In this document: positions 1 through 7,093 of the stretch, piece by piece
How positions within the stretch are numbered: the first letter of the stretch is position 1
Layout: each line of letters opens with the position of its first letter
DNA from: a virus
Length of the DNA: 36,056 nt
Direction: 5' to 3' (one strand)
Virus record (IMG/VR): IMGVR_UViG_3300046001_006943
Span: 1 to 36,056 of that record
Made by a program: the position numbers and the translations under genes
Notes under the pieces: generated by a model
Seen by the model: the letters and a program-made list of their open reading frames with translations, nothing else
Database searches by the model: none
What the model was told of the DNA's origin: nothing

Positions 1-127
1 AGCGGTTTTGCGAGATTTTCGGCTCTAGGTTTAATTCAATAATTTGTTTGTACTTGTTATTTTCTGTCATCAACCGAAACATCAGGATTTATCTTGCCGA
101 AAATCCTCGCAAAGCCACGATACGTTA
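1..127 (-). repeat. attC-like imperfect hairpin element A
   Basis: Read on the minus strand, a TAACG box (123-127) directly follows the stop codon of the 128-436 gene. It opens a stem whose 5' arm (96-118) pairs with a 3' arm at 2-23 across a loop of about 70 bases. The arms differ by one T.G wobble, one C.A mismatch and one extra unpaired G in the 5' arm. The loop shares blocks with element B (TAAATCCTGATG, and AATAACAA followed by ACAAACA). The 3' end is cut by the window edge, so the expected GTTAT-type box is not fully visible. No reading frame explains it. The form (terminal TAAC box, long imperfect stem, extra base on the 5' arm, position right after a gene) matches integron attC sites; the identification is inference. 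Confidence 0.6.
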
Positions 128-436
128 TCACTCAGCTTCGGTATGAACGGCAAAAGTGACTTCTTTACCGTGAATATATAAATTGCCTTTATTTTCGCAT
201 TTTCCTCTACCGCTTTTTGATTTATAATAATCGCAAATTGATTTCTTACATTCATTTTTTTCTATACAATCTACGTGATGCATACACCATACAAATTCAG
301 AAGTACCATTATCTGGTATTGCTTCAATAAGAGTTACTTTTTTTAATCCCTCATCTTGTGCATCTTCAATTCTCGTCTGTAAATCATAGCAAGTTGTATC
401 ATCAATACTTTTAAAATATAATTTTTCTGTTTTCAT
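128..436 (-). CDS. Small cysteine-rich protein, probable zinc-binding, unknown function
   Basis: The product is 102 residues. Its second half carries a cluster of Cys and His residues (WCMHH, then C57, C63, C68 and C80 roughly), ending in a LYIHGKEVTF stretch, which suggests a structural zinc site. I do not know a biochemical role. It is the second gene of a two-gene unit with the small membrane protein at 452-628. The unit is bounded by hairpin element C upstream and element A downstream, so it looks like one cassette. The stop codon abuts the TAACG box of element A. Small zinc-ribbon proteins of this general look are common in Bacteroidota phages, but that is family impression only. Confidence 0.7.
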   Translation of the reverse strand: MKTEKLYFKSIDDTTCYDLQTRIEDAQDEGLKKVTLIEAIPDNGTSEFVWCMHHVDCIEKNECKKSICDYYKSKSGRGKCENKGNLYIHGKEVTFAVHTEAE

Positions 437-451
437 TTTTAAATATTTAAT

Positions 452-628
452 TTATTTTGTTAAAAGCCGAAGTCCGAAAAGTAATAGTCCAACTAAAGCC
501 AAAATAATAACCAATGATAATATGAAATACCAACCAGCTTGATAAATATTATAAGCAAAACAGCATATAATCATTATTGCGAAAAGTAATACAATTAAGT
601 AACCGATAATTTTTTTAAATTTTTTCAT
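452..628 (-). CDS. Small two-span membrane protein
   Basis: A 58-residue frame starting MKKFKKIIGYLIVLLF. It has a basic N-terminus and two hydrophobic segments (about residues 7-28 and 33-53) separated by a short AYNIYQAGW linker. It starts about 30 bases after the GTTAT-type end of element C and ends 16 bases before the next gene, so it is the first gene of the cassette bounded by elements C and A. Function is unknown. Candidate roles for such phage proteins are superinfection exclusion or membrane modulation, which is inference only. Confidence 0.6.
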   Translation of the reverse strand: MKKFKKIIGYLIVLLFAIMIICCFAYNIYQAGWYFILSLVIILALVGLLLFGLRLLTK

Positions 629-647
629 TTGTGTTGTAGAATAAAAA

Positions 648-788
648 GCCGAAGTGATAACAGTGGCTATATTTCAGCGTTTTATCAGGCTTTGTGAATA
701 TTTGTTTTGTACTCTTAATTTTTAATCAACTCGGACAAATGGTTTTGTACCTTACCACGCCGAAATTATAGCCACGAACCGTTACGCG
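648..788 (-). repeat. attC-like imperfect hairpin element C
   Basis: On the minus strand, four bases after the small-terminase stop, a TAACG box (780-784) is followed by the arm GTGGCTATAATTTCGGCGT (757-775). It pairs with 663-680 across about 76 bases. The arms match except for one G.T wobble and one extra A in the 5' arm. The element closes with TGTTAT (657-662). No plausible gene lies inside. The sequence of the stem is quite different from elements A and B although pairing is kept, which points to selection on structure rather than simple sequence copying. Confidence 0.65.
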
Positions 789-1232
789 TCAATTCGCTTT
801 TGATTGCATTAATTCAGCAAATAGCGAAATTTGATTTGGATCACTTGTTTCCTTCAGGTCTTTTTCAGATTTTGGATCAAGGCCAAAAAGCTTGAAGCAT
901 TTCATCAAAGTATCTTCGGCGTTGTTTTTTAAAGTCAGTTCCACAGATATGTTTTGCGCACCGGTTTTATAGGTTTGAATATAACCTTCGCCGTAGCTTC
1001 TTTTATTTTTAATTTTAATTGATCTAATAGAAAATTCATATTGTGCAGCAGCTTCAGAATAGATTTCTAATCCTGGTAAATAAATTTCTTTCAAGCGGTC
1101 CAACTTTGCCAAAAGATTTCCCATTGACATATAATATTTTTTTGCTTCATCAGTTAAATAAACTGGTGGCTTTGGCGCTTTCAATAAAGTGTCTTTGCCT
1201 TTATTGATACTAACAACATTCATTTTTTCCAT
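789..1232 (-). CDS. terS: Terminase small subunit, P27 family
   Basis: The 147-residue product has the usual P27 layout: a basic start (NKGKDTLLKAPKPPVYLTDEAKKYY), a helical middle, and a C-terminal FGLDPKSEKDL stretch typical of P27-family small terminases (phage_terminase_4). It would bind the packaging site and recruit the large subunit. It lies downstream of an HNH endonuclease, a pairing known in HK97-like cos phages. The large terminase is not adjacent: it lies at the other end of the window, and across the joined ends the accessory cassette region separates the two. A second Met at codon 4 is an alternative start. Confidence 0.85.
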   Translation of the reverse strand: MEKMNVVSINKGKDTLLKAPKPPVYLTDEAKKYYMSMGNLLAKLDRLKEIYLPGLEIYSEAAAQYEFSIRSIKIKNKRSYGEGYIQTYKTGAQNISVELTLKNNAEDTLMKCFKLFGLDPKSEKDLKETSDPNQISLFAELMQSKAN

Positions 1233-1314
1233 AATCTTAATATTAAAAATTTAACCCCCCCACATTTTTCAAACCAAAAAGTAAAATTCCAACTAAACAG
1301 CGATGTCGGTCCAG
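1233..1314 (-). other. HNH-terS intergenic gap, candidate packaging (cos) region
   Basis: This is an 82-base gap between the HNH gene and the small terminase. It contains a run of seven C on the plus strand (1255-1261, GGGGGGG on the minus strand), which stands out in AT-rich DNA. In HK97-like cos phages with an HNH gene, the cohesive-end site often lies close to the HNH and terS genes. The site itself cannot be recognised from sequence alone, so this is a location guess. Confidence 0.3.
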
Positions 1315-1638
1315 TTAGATACCTGGTGATTTTACCCCATATCCCCTACTTTCGTTAGAAGATTTTTTATTATGACATTTTTCACATAAACTTTGTAAAT
1401 TGTTTACATCCAGTGGCGCGCCACCCTTGTTGATAGGCACGATGTGATCCACTACTTTGCCAGGTGTTACAATGTCATTCGCTTCACAGTGAACACACAA
1501 AGGATGATTGATTCTGAATACCTTGCGAAGCTTACGCCACGGCCACGAATTATAGAACGGTGTGTTGTCCTTCTCACGTTCGAATGCAGCACGTTGTGGC
1601 AGCCACGAACGAACTACTTTATCAGGTTTCTTTGCCAT
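1315..1638 (-). CDS. HNH endonuclease next to the terminase
   Basis: 107 residues with a clear HNH fold: a CVHC pair (C48, C51), the catalytic VVDHIVP (D64-H65), the central N (about 80) and a closing CEKCH (C85, C88, H89) that builds the zinc site. Family knowledge: HNH proteins encoded beside the small terminase in HK97-like phages assist specific cleavage at cos during packaging. It begins one base after the helicase stop and is followed by the small terminase, so it sits at the junction of the replication and packaging modules. Confidence 0.88.
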   Translation of the reverse strand: MAKKPDKVVRSWLPQRAAFEREKDNTPFYNSWPWRKLRKVFRINHPLCVHCEANDIVTPGKVVDHIVPINKGGAPLDVNNLQSLCEKCHNKKSSNESRGYGVKSPGI

Positions 1639-1639
1639 A

Positions 1640-3127
1640 TTAAAAAGCTATATCATTATCGTTATCAACTTCATCGAATGCTTCACCAGGATTAATCTTT
1701 GGCAGCACACGTTCAATCGTTTCAATGTCCTCATTCATATCAGCAGCATCATCAACATCAATGAACTTAGTCTTATCACCTACCCATTTCAACAGTGTTG
1801 TTCCGGTAGATCCACCGCGATACTTAGCAAATATGATTTCAGTATTAGCACCAGCGTATAACATATGTGCCACAGATGAATCGTAATCATCAGCATCCAT
1901 ATCAATCTTATAATATTCAGGTCTATAAATAAACTCTACTATATCAGCATCTTGTTCAATAGATCCACAATCTTTAATGTCCGATATAAACGGTCGTTTC
2001 GATGCACCACGCTTTTCACACTCACGATTAACCTGAGCCAATACTATCACCGGAATATCCAATTCCTTTGCTAACTTCTTTAATCGGCGTGATATAGATG
2101 ATAATTCGTTTTCACGGCTGCCTTTCATTGATCTATCACCCATCAATTGAATGTAATCAATCACTAACATTCCGATGTTATACTTACGTTTCCATAACTT
2201 CGATGTTATAATTACATCAGTTATATCAGTTTTGCCTGAATCATCGATGTATAAAGGATAATCTTTCATTCGGCTGGTGTGATGTTGTAATGTGGCAAAG
2301 TATTCAACCTTTTCGAATCCTGATTTAATCAATTGTTTTAAATGAAAGTTCGTATCAATTGCCACAGCGCGTGCCGTTAATTGGTGCATTGACATTTCCA
2401 TTGATATAAAACCTACACCAACACCTTTTCGAGCATTTACAACAGCGGTTTTCAACACCTTTGATGTCTTTCCCATTCCTGGTCGTGCTGCCACAATAAC
2501 CAAATCCTGATTGCGATAACCACCGGTGTATTTGTTGATGTTTTTAAAGCCAGTATCAACACCCACCAATTTCACTTCATCTTTATTAGCTGTCAACAAC
2601 TCAACAGATCGTTTCAATTCATCCAATGAATTACTGAATGTTACTGTGGCCCTTCCGGTAGTTGTATAATCTACAACCTTATCAAATTCCTTTTGCCAAC
2701 GCAACATCAATTCAAAAACATCGGTTGTTTCATCGTTTGCCAATGCTACTATTTTAGTTGAAAATGCGATGATTGCACGTGCAATAAACTTTTGAATCAA
2801 TATCCTGGAATGATATTCACTATGCGCAGCAGAAGAAACTTTTTGCGTTAATTGCATAAGATACATATCACCACCCATTTGATTGAATGTTCCCATCTTA
2901 CGTAATTCAGCTGAAACAGTTAATAAATCAACCGGATTGCCTAAATTATAAAGTGATTGAATCGCTTCGAAAATCAATTTATTTTCGTATTTATAAAACA
3001 CATCCGAATGATGAATCACAGATAATACTTCATCAACACCTTTCGTGTCGATCATCAACGCGCCAATAACTGCATCTTCTAATTGGACCGCTTGTGGTAC
3101 TGAAAATCCTTTTGTTATATTTTCCAT
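1640..3127 (-). CDS. dnaB: Replicative DNA helicase, DnaB type
   Basis: 495 residues, full DnaB length. The N-terminal helicase-loader interaction domain covers about residues 12-115 (LEDAVIGALMID). The RecA-like ATPase has Walker A ARPGMGKTS (214-222), Walker B LVIDYIQLM (321-329) and the AQVNRECEKR loop near 364-373. It unwinds the fork for phage DNA synthesis. It lies one base after a winged-helix protein that could act as origin-binding or loader protein, and before the HNH gene, in a tight operon. Full-length helicase without an obvious phage polymerase implies use of the host polymerase. Confidence 0.93.
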   Translation of the reverse strand: MENITKGFSVPQAVQLEDAVIGALMIDTKGVDEVLSVIHHSDVFYKYENKLIFEAIQSLYNLGNPVDLLTVSAELRKMGTFNQMGGDMYLMQLTQKVSSAAHSEYHSRILIQKFIARAIIAFSTKIVALANDETTDVFELMLRWQKEFDKVVDYTTTGRATVTFSNSLDELKRSVELLTANKDEVKLVGVDTGFKNINKYTGGYRNQDLVIVAARPGMGKTSKVLKTAVVNARKGVGVGFISMEMSMHQLTARAVAIDTNFHLKQLIKSGFEKVEYFATLQHHTSRMKDYPLYIDDSGKTDITDVIITSKLWKRKYNIGMLVIDYIQLMGDRSMKGSRENELSSISRRLKKLAKELDIPVIVLAQVNRECEKRGASKRPFISDIKDCGSIEQDADIVEFIYRPEYYKIDMDADDYDSSVAHMLYAGANTEIIFAKYRGGSTGTTLLKWVGDKTKFIDVDDAADMNEDIETIERVLPKINPGEAFDEVDNDNDIAF

Positions 3128-3128
3128 A

Positions 3129-3818
3129 TTAGAAACATTTTATTTTTTGTTTAGGCCCTGGATTTAATTCGATTACTTGTGGATCAAACTTTGATTGATT
3201 AGAAATCCACATAAAGGCATATCTTTTAAATCTTCCTGAAATAGCATTTTGTTCATAAGGGATTTTTTCTTGCTCACAAGTTGCATTGAACATATTTAAA
3301 AAATAGTCAAAATCATTAATTTGATTTTTAAATTTCATCATTAAATTTTCGAAGCTTTCTTGATAATTAATTTTAAAAAAATCAAAAGCGGTTTCTGCAA
3401 CTACTTCTTTTTTACTAATATCTTTATTGCTATAATCTTTATTACTATTATTTACCGATTTACCAATGATTGGGTTTTCCGATGTTGGATTTTCGAATGA
3501 TTGGATTTCCAATGATTGGAAATCGGCTATTGGTTCAAAATGTAAATGATATTCAACAGTGAATCCATTACCACTTTGATGCTTTTTTCGAAGTAAATAA
3601 CCAAAGATTTCTAACTCTTTTAATCCTTCAGAAATACTTGATTTCGCTTCCTTACATTGAAAAGAAATCTTCTCAACAGAAAACTTCCAGTTATCCGGTT
3701 TTGATTGCATAAAAGAAAACAATCCTTTTGCCTTCAATGAAATATCTTTATCATTTAACAATGAATTTGGAACTATCCCAAAAGGCACCGGACATTTCTT
3801 TAAATTAAGCATTTCCAT
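3129..3818 (-). CDS. Winged-helix replication initiator-like protein
   Basis: 229 residues. Residues 1-100 look like a winged-helix domain of phage replication proteins (PFGIVPNSLL, LKAKGLFSFMQSKPDNWKFSVEKIS, then SSISEGLKELEIFGYLLRKK). A variable Asn/Ser-rich linker (about 115-135, repeated NSNKDYSNKD) precedes a C-terminal helical part (FDFFKINYQESFENLM) that might be DnaD-like. The position immediately upstream of the DnaB-type helicase supports a role in origin recognition or helicase loading. Its start overlaps the stop of the gene before it (TAATG), indicating coupled translation. A replication origin could lie within this gene, as in many phages, but I see no clear iteron array. Confidence 0.7.
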   Translation of the reverse strand: MEMLNLKKCPVPFGIVPNSLLNDKDISLKAKGLFSFMQSKPDNWKFSVEKISFQCKEAKSSISEGLKELEIFGYLLRKKHQSGNGFTVEYHLHFEPIADFQSLEIQSFENPTSENPIIGKSVNNSNKDYSNKDISKKEVVAETAFDFFKINYQESFENLMMKFKNQINDFDYFLNMFNATCEQEKIPYEQNAISGRFKRYAFMWISNQSKFDPQVIELNPGPKQKIKCF

Positions 3819-4225
3819 TACTTATTTAAAGTTAAATATTTATAATTCGCCATTTGCACGTTGATAATTGCGTTCGAAGCCTTTACCATCATTTCCGCTT
3901 TTTTATACGTTTTATCGGTAGCCAAACCGTTTGAAATCTCATTAAAAACAGATTCCAAAGATTCAGTTAAACGAACCGAAAGCGCATTCGCCTGGATAAC
4001 TTCAGCATTCAACACATTTGATTGTGCTACAACAACACCAGCTTCAGGAGCAACAAAAGATACTTCATCATAAAAGTGTTTCAATTCGCTTTCAGTCCAC
4101 GAAAACGTTTTGTGGTTTGTTATAATCACCGCGATATTGTTGATTATCTTGGCTTTTTCAACTTGATGACGAGTGCCTTCATACGTGAAAGCTGCATCTT
4201 TAAAATCTTCAATTATTATTTTCAT
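3818..4225 (-). CDS. Unknown protein of the replication operon
   Basis: 135 residues, no family recognised. The first half looks like a small beta-rich domain (MKIIIEDFKDAAFTYEG, then KIINNIAVIITNHKTFSW). The second half is a long helix-prone stretch (about 85-130, SLESVFNEISNGLATDKTYKKAEMM). It is coupled at both ends: its start overlaps the preceding HNH-like gene by four bases, and its stop shares a base with the winged-helix gene start. Context suggests an accessory replication or recombination factor, but the sequence does not show which. Confidence 0.7.
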   Translation of the reverse strand: MKIIIEDFKDAAFTYEGTRHQVEKAKIINNIAVIITNHKTFSWTESELKHFYDEVSFVAPEAGVVVAQSNVLNAEVIQANALSVRLTESLESVFNEISNGLATDKTYKKAEMMVKASNAIINVQMANYKYLTLNK

Positions 4226-4938
4226 CGTTTCTGTATTTGAGTGTTAAGGGATAAATTAGTTCTTTTCAATTCTATAATTCCAGGCATTTCAGCAATGATT
4301 TTTTCAACCATTTGCGGATCCTTTATACCTAAAAACTTTTTGACAATTGCCGTATCACATCGGCCGTTTCTTATTACATTTTCACGTTTCGTAATCAAAT
4401 CTAAATCATTGATTGTGAAGTTTGTTTTAGTACCGGTTTTGATAATTACAATCATTCCTTCCGGTATTGGTCCGTTATGATCTTGCCATAAAACACGGTG
4501 TTTAAACTCATAATTGTTATTGTGTTGCAAATTATCCGAATGCCGAACCTTTACTTCAATATAACCATCCTTTGATATTCGTTCAGAGCCTATTGGTAAA
4601 GTATTATGTGAAATATTTCCTTTCTTAAAACATCCTTTTTTAGAGTTTTCAATATTTTCAGCTGACATCCATTCCGTTATCTTTTTGCCTTTATTATGTG
4701 GCACCATTCCCTTTCGAAATTCAGAGCCAATACTATTTCGTGATCCTTTCGAAATACGACCACCCCAACCTTTTGCGTGATATGCTTCACTTTTTTTCAA
4801 GTCATAAACAAACGCTGCTGAATTGATTGAAACCGTAGTTCGCCCAGGAAACATTGGAAGTAAATCAGCCGTGCGATTATCAGGATAATGCGTTTTTAAA
4901 TTTTCTAAATCTGTGGGAGTCCAAAATTTTCGTGCCAT
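4222..4938 (-). CDS. HNH-family protein with degenerate second histidine
   Basis: 238 residues. The N-terminus (1-60, FWTPTDLENLKTHYPD) resembles a small Myb/HTH-like DNA-binding domain. The C-terminal half has an HNH_3-like core: KHRVLWQDHNGPIPEG (H147), then IVIIKTGTKTN (N173) and LDLITKRENV. In canonical HNH_3 members the position after VV is a catalytic His; here the motif reads IIK, so cleavage may be lost or altered. Such proteins are often free-standing homing-type nucleases in phage operons. The next gene upstream is a shortened relative of its N-terminus. Confidence 0.75.
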   Translation of the reverse strand: MARKFWTPTDLENLKTHYPDNRTADLLPMFPGRTTVSINSAAFVYDLKKSEAYHAKGWGGRISKGSRNSIGSEFRKGMVPHNKGKKITEWMSAENIENSKKGCFKKGNISHNTLPIGSERISKDGYIEVKVRHSDNLQHNNNYEFKHRVLWQDHNGPIPEGMIVIIKTGTKTNFTINDLDLITKRENVIRNGRCDTAIVKKFLGIKDPQMVEKIIAEMPGIIELKRTNLSLNTQIQKR

Positions 4939-4940
4939 AA

Positions 4941-5141
4941 TTAATTTTCTTTTATTTTAAAAATCCTTCCGGATAATGATGATTTCATAAAACCGTTACT
5001 TTTGCGTATTTTCAAAGCATTTGCTTTTTTGTAAATACACTGAATATCACAATGAAAAATCGGGATCAATGTCTTGGTTTTACATTCAGGATATAGCCTG
5101 GTTAAAATACCGGCTTCTGTAGAAGTCCAAATTTTTGCCAT
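4941..5141 (-). CDS. Truncated paralogue of the HNH-family protein
   Basis: 66 residues. The first 60 align with the N-terminal DNA-binding part of the neighbouring HNH-family protein (MAKIWTSTEAGILTRLYPE versus MARKFWTPTDLENLKTHYPD; both also share the LIPIF/LLPMF block), and even the leader TTAATTATGGCA is shared. The nuclease domain is absent. It is therefore either a stand-alone DNA-binding remnant or the residue of a tandem duplication. The start overlaps the preceding gene's 3' end by 56 bases, which is unusual for this compact operon. Confidence 0.6.
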   Translation of the reverse strand: MAKIWTSTEAGILTRLYPECKTKTLIPIFHCDIQCIYKKANALKIRKSNGFMKSSLSGRIFKIKEN

Positions 5142-5427
5142 AATTAATTGATTTTAATATTCTGTTTATTTTTTCTTTGAAAGCCGGAACCATATTCATC
5201 ATGTTTTCAGTTTCAGCAACTACTGTTGGGATGTATAAATATGTCATTTGGTATTTATGGCCAATGATTCTTTTATCGAATTCCTGGTGCATTAAAATGT
5301 AAACCACCACTTTCTTTTGGAACGTATCTGTGACATTAACCAAATCACAAATGCGACATTCAAATTCCTTACAAACGGCCAATTCAATGGCTTGCATTTT
5401 TATTAGATCGAAAGTGGTTGTTTTCAT
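5086..5427 (-). CDS. DnaA C-terminal-like DNA-binding protein (tentative)
   Basis: 113 residues. The stretch AVCKEFECRICDLVNVTDTFQKKVVVYILM, followed by IIGHKYQMTYLYIPTVV, follows the order of DnaA domain IV (helix with fG..dL, then Rq.a.yl, then iG..fg.rdhsTV). The hallmark D-H-S/T is not conserved, so the match is weak. If right, it would be a DnaA-box binding protein near the replication genes. The final 18 codons overlap the start of the 4941-5141 gene in another frame, suggesting a lost stop codon or a recent insertion. Confidence 0.4.
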   Translation of the reverse strand: MKTTTFDLIKMQAIELAVCKEFECRICDLVNVTDTFQKKVVVYILMHQEFDKRIIGHKYQMTYLYIPTVVAETENMMNMVPAFKEKINRILKSINYGKNLDFYRSRYFNQAIS

Positions 5428-5437
5428 AGTTATTGAT

Positions 5438-5614
5438 TTATTGTTTAACTATCGTTAAACCTTTAAAAAACTGATTTCTAACAACACTCCAAAATCTCAT
5501 TCCTAAACTACCTTTAAGGCTTTCTTTACCAAATAAATATGGATTTTCTTTTGTTATCGGATTTGTTAAGACTCCGTTTTCGTACTTTTTAACATAAGGC
5601 TTAGTTTGATTCAT
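5438..5614 (-). CDS. Small protein, unknown
   Basis: 58 residues from the ATG at 5614 (MNQTKPYVKKYENGVLTNP). The frame can be extended upstream to 5671, but that extension overlaps the 5623-5736 gene and reads as low-quality sequence, so the inner start is preferred. It contains a GLTIVKQ end and no recognisable motif. It lies ten bases before the DnaA-like gene. Confidence 0.5.
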   Translation of the reverse strand: MNQTKPYVKKYENGVLTNPITKENPYLFGKESLKGSLGMRFWSVVRNQFFKGLTIVKQ

Positions 5615-5622
5615 TTTTGTTT

Positions 5623-5736
5623 TTATTTTAGGATTAATTTTAATACAAGGCAAGAAGCTAAAAAGCAACACAGTAAAATCAAACGTGCGGCTATTCTATA
5701 TGGTAAATCGGATTTTCTTTGTTCAATATTTCTCAT
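5623..5736 (-). CDS. Tiny single-span membrane protein
   Basis: A 37-residue frame (MRNIEQRKSDLPYRIAARL, then ILLCCFLASCLVLKLILK). A basic N-terminus precedes one hydrophobic segment rich in Cys and Leu. Its ATG overlaps the stop of the gene before it (ATGA at 5733-5736), a good sign of translational coupling and a real gene. Function is unknown. Confidence 0.5.
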   Translation of the reverse strand: MRNIEQRKSDLPYRIAARLILLCCFLASCLVLKLILK

Positions 5737-5870
5737 CTTTTACCGTAAATTTTAAAGAAGTTAATAGTAAGAGCATAACAAAACCAAAGCACAATTAAGA
5801 TAAAAGCCAGGATCACACCGATACACAATAGGGCAAAAAGTGCGTGAATAACATTTAATATATTTTCCAT
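5733..5870 (-). CDS. Tiny membrane protein
   Basis: 45 residues (MENILNVIHALFALLCIGV, then a long hydrophobic run to WFCYALTINFFKIYGKR). One or two membrane spans with a positively charged C-terminus. It is coupled by ATGA overlap to the next gene downstream. Part of a cluster of at least four membrane microproteins at 5623-6116. Confidence 0.5.
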   Translation of the reverse strand: MENILNVIHALFALLCIGVILAFILIVLWFCYALTINFFKIYGKR

Positions 5871-5879
5871 TTTTTAAGG

Positions 5880-5975
5880 TTATAAATACGCCACTGGCGT
5901 GTTAGTACGTACAAAAACAATCATTGAAACAATTGCAATCAAGAAGATAATCCAGTTTAAATTTTGCTTTTTCAT
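5880..5975 (-). CDS. Tiny single-span membrane protein
   Basis: 31 residues (MKKQNLNWIIFLIAIVSM, then IVFVRTNTPVAYL). Lys-rich start, one hydrophobic segment. Ends 9 bases before the 5733-5870 gene. It is very short, so evidence rests on operon position, composition and the absence of any other frame here. Confidence 0.4.
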   Translation of the reverse strand: MKKQNLNWIIFLIAIVSMIVFVRTNTPVAYL

Positions 5976-5981
5976 TAGGGT

Positions 5982-6116
5982 TTATTTTTTATTAATTAGT
6001 TTTTCAAAATCATAAGTACTTTTCCTGAAGGCGATGATTCCATAAATAAGAATCGAGAAAACCACAACATTAGCCGGTATCAATACCGCTAATAAAATCG
6101 CTTCAGTTATATGCAT
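5982..6116 (-). CDS. Tiny single-span membrane protein
   Basis: 44 residues (MHITEAILLAVLIPANVVVF, then SILIYGIIAFRKSTYDFEKL). One long hydrophobic segment and a charged cytoplasmic-type tail. Its start codon lies inside the last codons of the upstream 6107-6268 gene (10-base overlap), consistent with coupled translation. Confidence 0.5.
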   Translation of the reverse strand: MHITEAILLAVLIPANVVVFSILIYGIIAFRKSTYDFEKLINKK

Positions 6117-6268
6117 TTTTTACAAAGTTTACATTGTTCCACCATTCCAAAATAAGCTTCAGGATAACAAAGTTTATCACCTTCACACTTTACCACTTCA
6201 CCATCAATGACAAGAATTTCTTTTATTTCAGGTGTTGTTTCAATCAGTTCCTTTTCTTTATTCAACAT
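6107..6268 (-). CDS. Small cysteine-rich protein
   Basis: 53 residues, acidic first half (MLNKEKELIETTPEIKEI) and five cysteines (C28, C34, C46, C49, C52) in the second half, ending QCKLCKKCI. This suggests a small metal-binding knuckle. It overlaps the stop of the 6258-6569 gene by 11 bases and the start of the next gene by 10, so it belongs to the same early operon. No known family recognised. Confidence 0.5.
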   Translation of the reverse strand: MLNKEKELIETTPEIKEILVIDGEVVKCEGDKLCYPEAYFGMVEQCKLCKKCI

Positions 6269-6569
6269 AGCCAAGTCTTTTTATTGCGGCCGTTAAAATC
6301 ATAATTCGTTTGTATCCTTTACTTTCCTGATAATGTTCACCAGGTTTAATTTTACCATTCAAAATCCAATCATTAACCCCTTTTGAAGTCTTAACCGGAA
6401 GCAACCCCAGCCGAACGATTTCTGTCAATGTCAATGCGGTTTTTCGCATCATCTTACGGCGTTCAATTTCCTTTGAAGCTTCGAATTCTTTTACAGAAAC
6501 AATCATCAAACCTTTGGCAATTAATGTTTCCATAAATTCGTTTGCATCAATTAAAGTTCCTGGTTTCAT
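6258..6569 (-). CDS. Early-operon protein, possibly DNA-binding
   Basis: 103 residues. The middle (TALTLTEIVRLGLLPVKTSKGVNDWILNG) has the feel of a helix-turn-helix followed by a wing (KPGEHYQESKGYKRIMIL), similar to excisionase or MerR-like layouts; this is weak. It overlaps the upstream gene by four bases (ATGA). Near the integrase/repressor block, so an excisionase or early regulator role is possible. Confidence 0.55.
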   Translation of the reverse strand: MKPGTLIDANEFMETLIAKGLMIVSVKEFEASKEIERRKMMRKTALTLTEIVRLGLLPVKTSKGVNDWILNGKIKPGEHYQESKGYKRIMILTAAIKRLGYVE

Positions 6570-6883
6570 TTGGTAGTTTTTACAATGTTTGCAATACGTA
6601 ATTCAAGTTTTCGGCAAGCATTTTCACCGTTCAAAGCATATTCATAAATGCAGTTTTTACGGATCAATACTTTGCGGTTTCTTCTACTTTTACCGTTTGC
6701 ATCAAAACTGAATGTGATTTCAATTTCAGCTTCAACTACATCACCGGAAATCAAATCACCTTCCCAAACTTTCAAACCCTTCATTACTCTTTTTTTGCTC
6801 ACAATCGGGTTTTTGTGAACTGGTTTTTTGGATGTAAATAAATTTTTAAACCAAAAAGCGATATTTTTAAAGATTTGTATCAT
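6566..6883 (-). CDS. Early-operon protein, unknown
   Basis: 105 residues. A short amphipathic or membrane-associated N-terminus (MIQIFKNIAFWFKNLF) and a basic linker (TSKKPVHKNPIVSKKR) precede a beta-rich domain (GDLISGDVVEAEIEITFSFD, then RKVLIRKNCIYEYALN). No family recognised. Coupled by four-base overlaps to both neighbours. Confidence 0.6.
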   Translation of the reverse strand: MIQIFKNIAFWFKNLFTSKKPVHKNPIVSKKRVMKGLKVWEGDLISGDVVEAEIEITFSFDANGKSRRNRKVLIRKNCIYEYALNGENACRKLELRIANIVKTTK

Positions 6884-7092
6884 AAGGCACTTTCTATTTT
6901 ATTGATATTTGATTTCAGCGCGCTGCTGATTAATTTTAATTTTATTGTATTTTCTAAATACAAAACACCTTGTTCACTTTCCTTCCACTCCTCACAATGA
7001 TCGTTGTATTTTTCATCTCTAAAATCAATTCTTTGATATACATGATTTAGTTCATTTTGCAATTTTGATAAAGAAGCTGCTGGTGTGATCAT
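6880..7092 (-). CDS. Small coiled protein of the early operon
   Basis: 70 residues, largely helical with heptad-like leucines (LSKLQNELNHVYQRID, then LENTIKLKLISSALKSNINKIESAL). No motif recognised. Starts one base after the 7094-7357 stop and overlaps the next gene by four bases. Confidence 0.6.
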   Translation of the reverse strand: MITPAASLSKLQNELNHVYQRIDFRDEKYNDHCEEWKESEQGVLYLENTIKLKLISSALKSNINKIESAL

Positions 7093-7093
7093 A

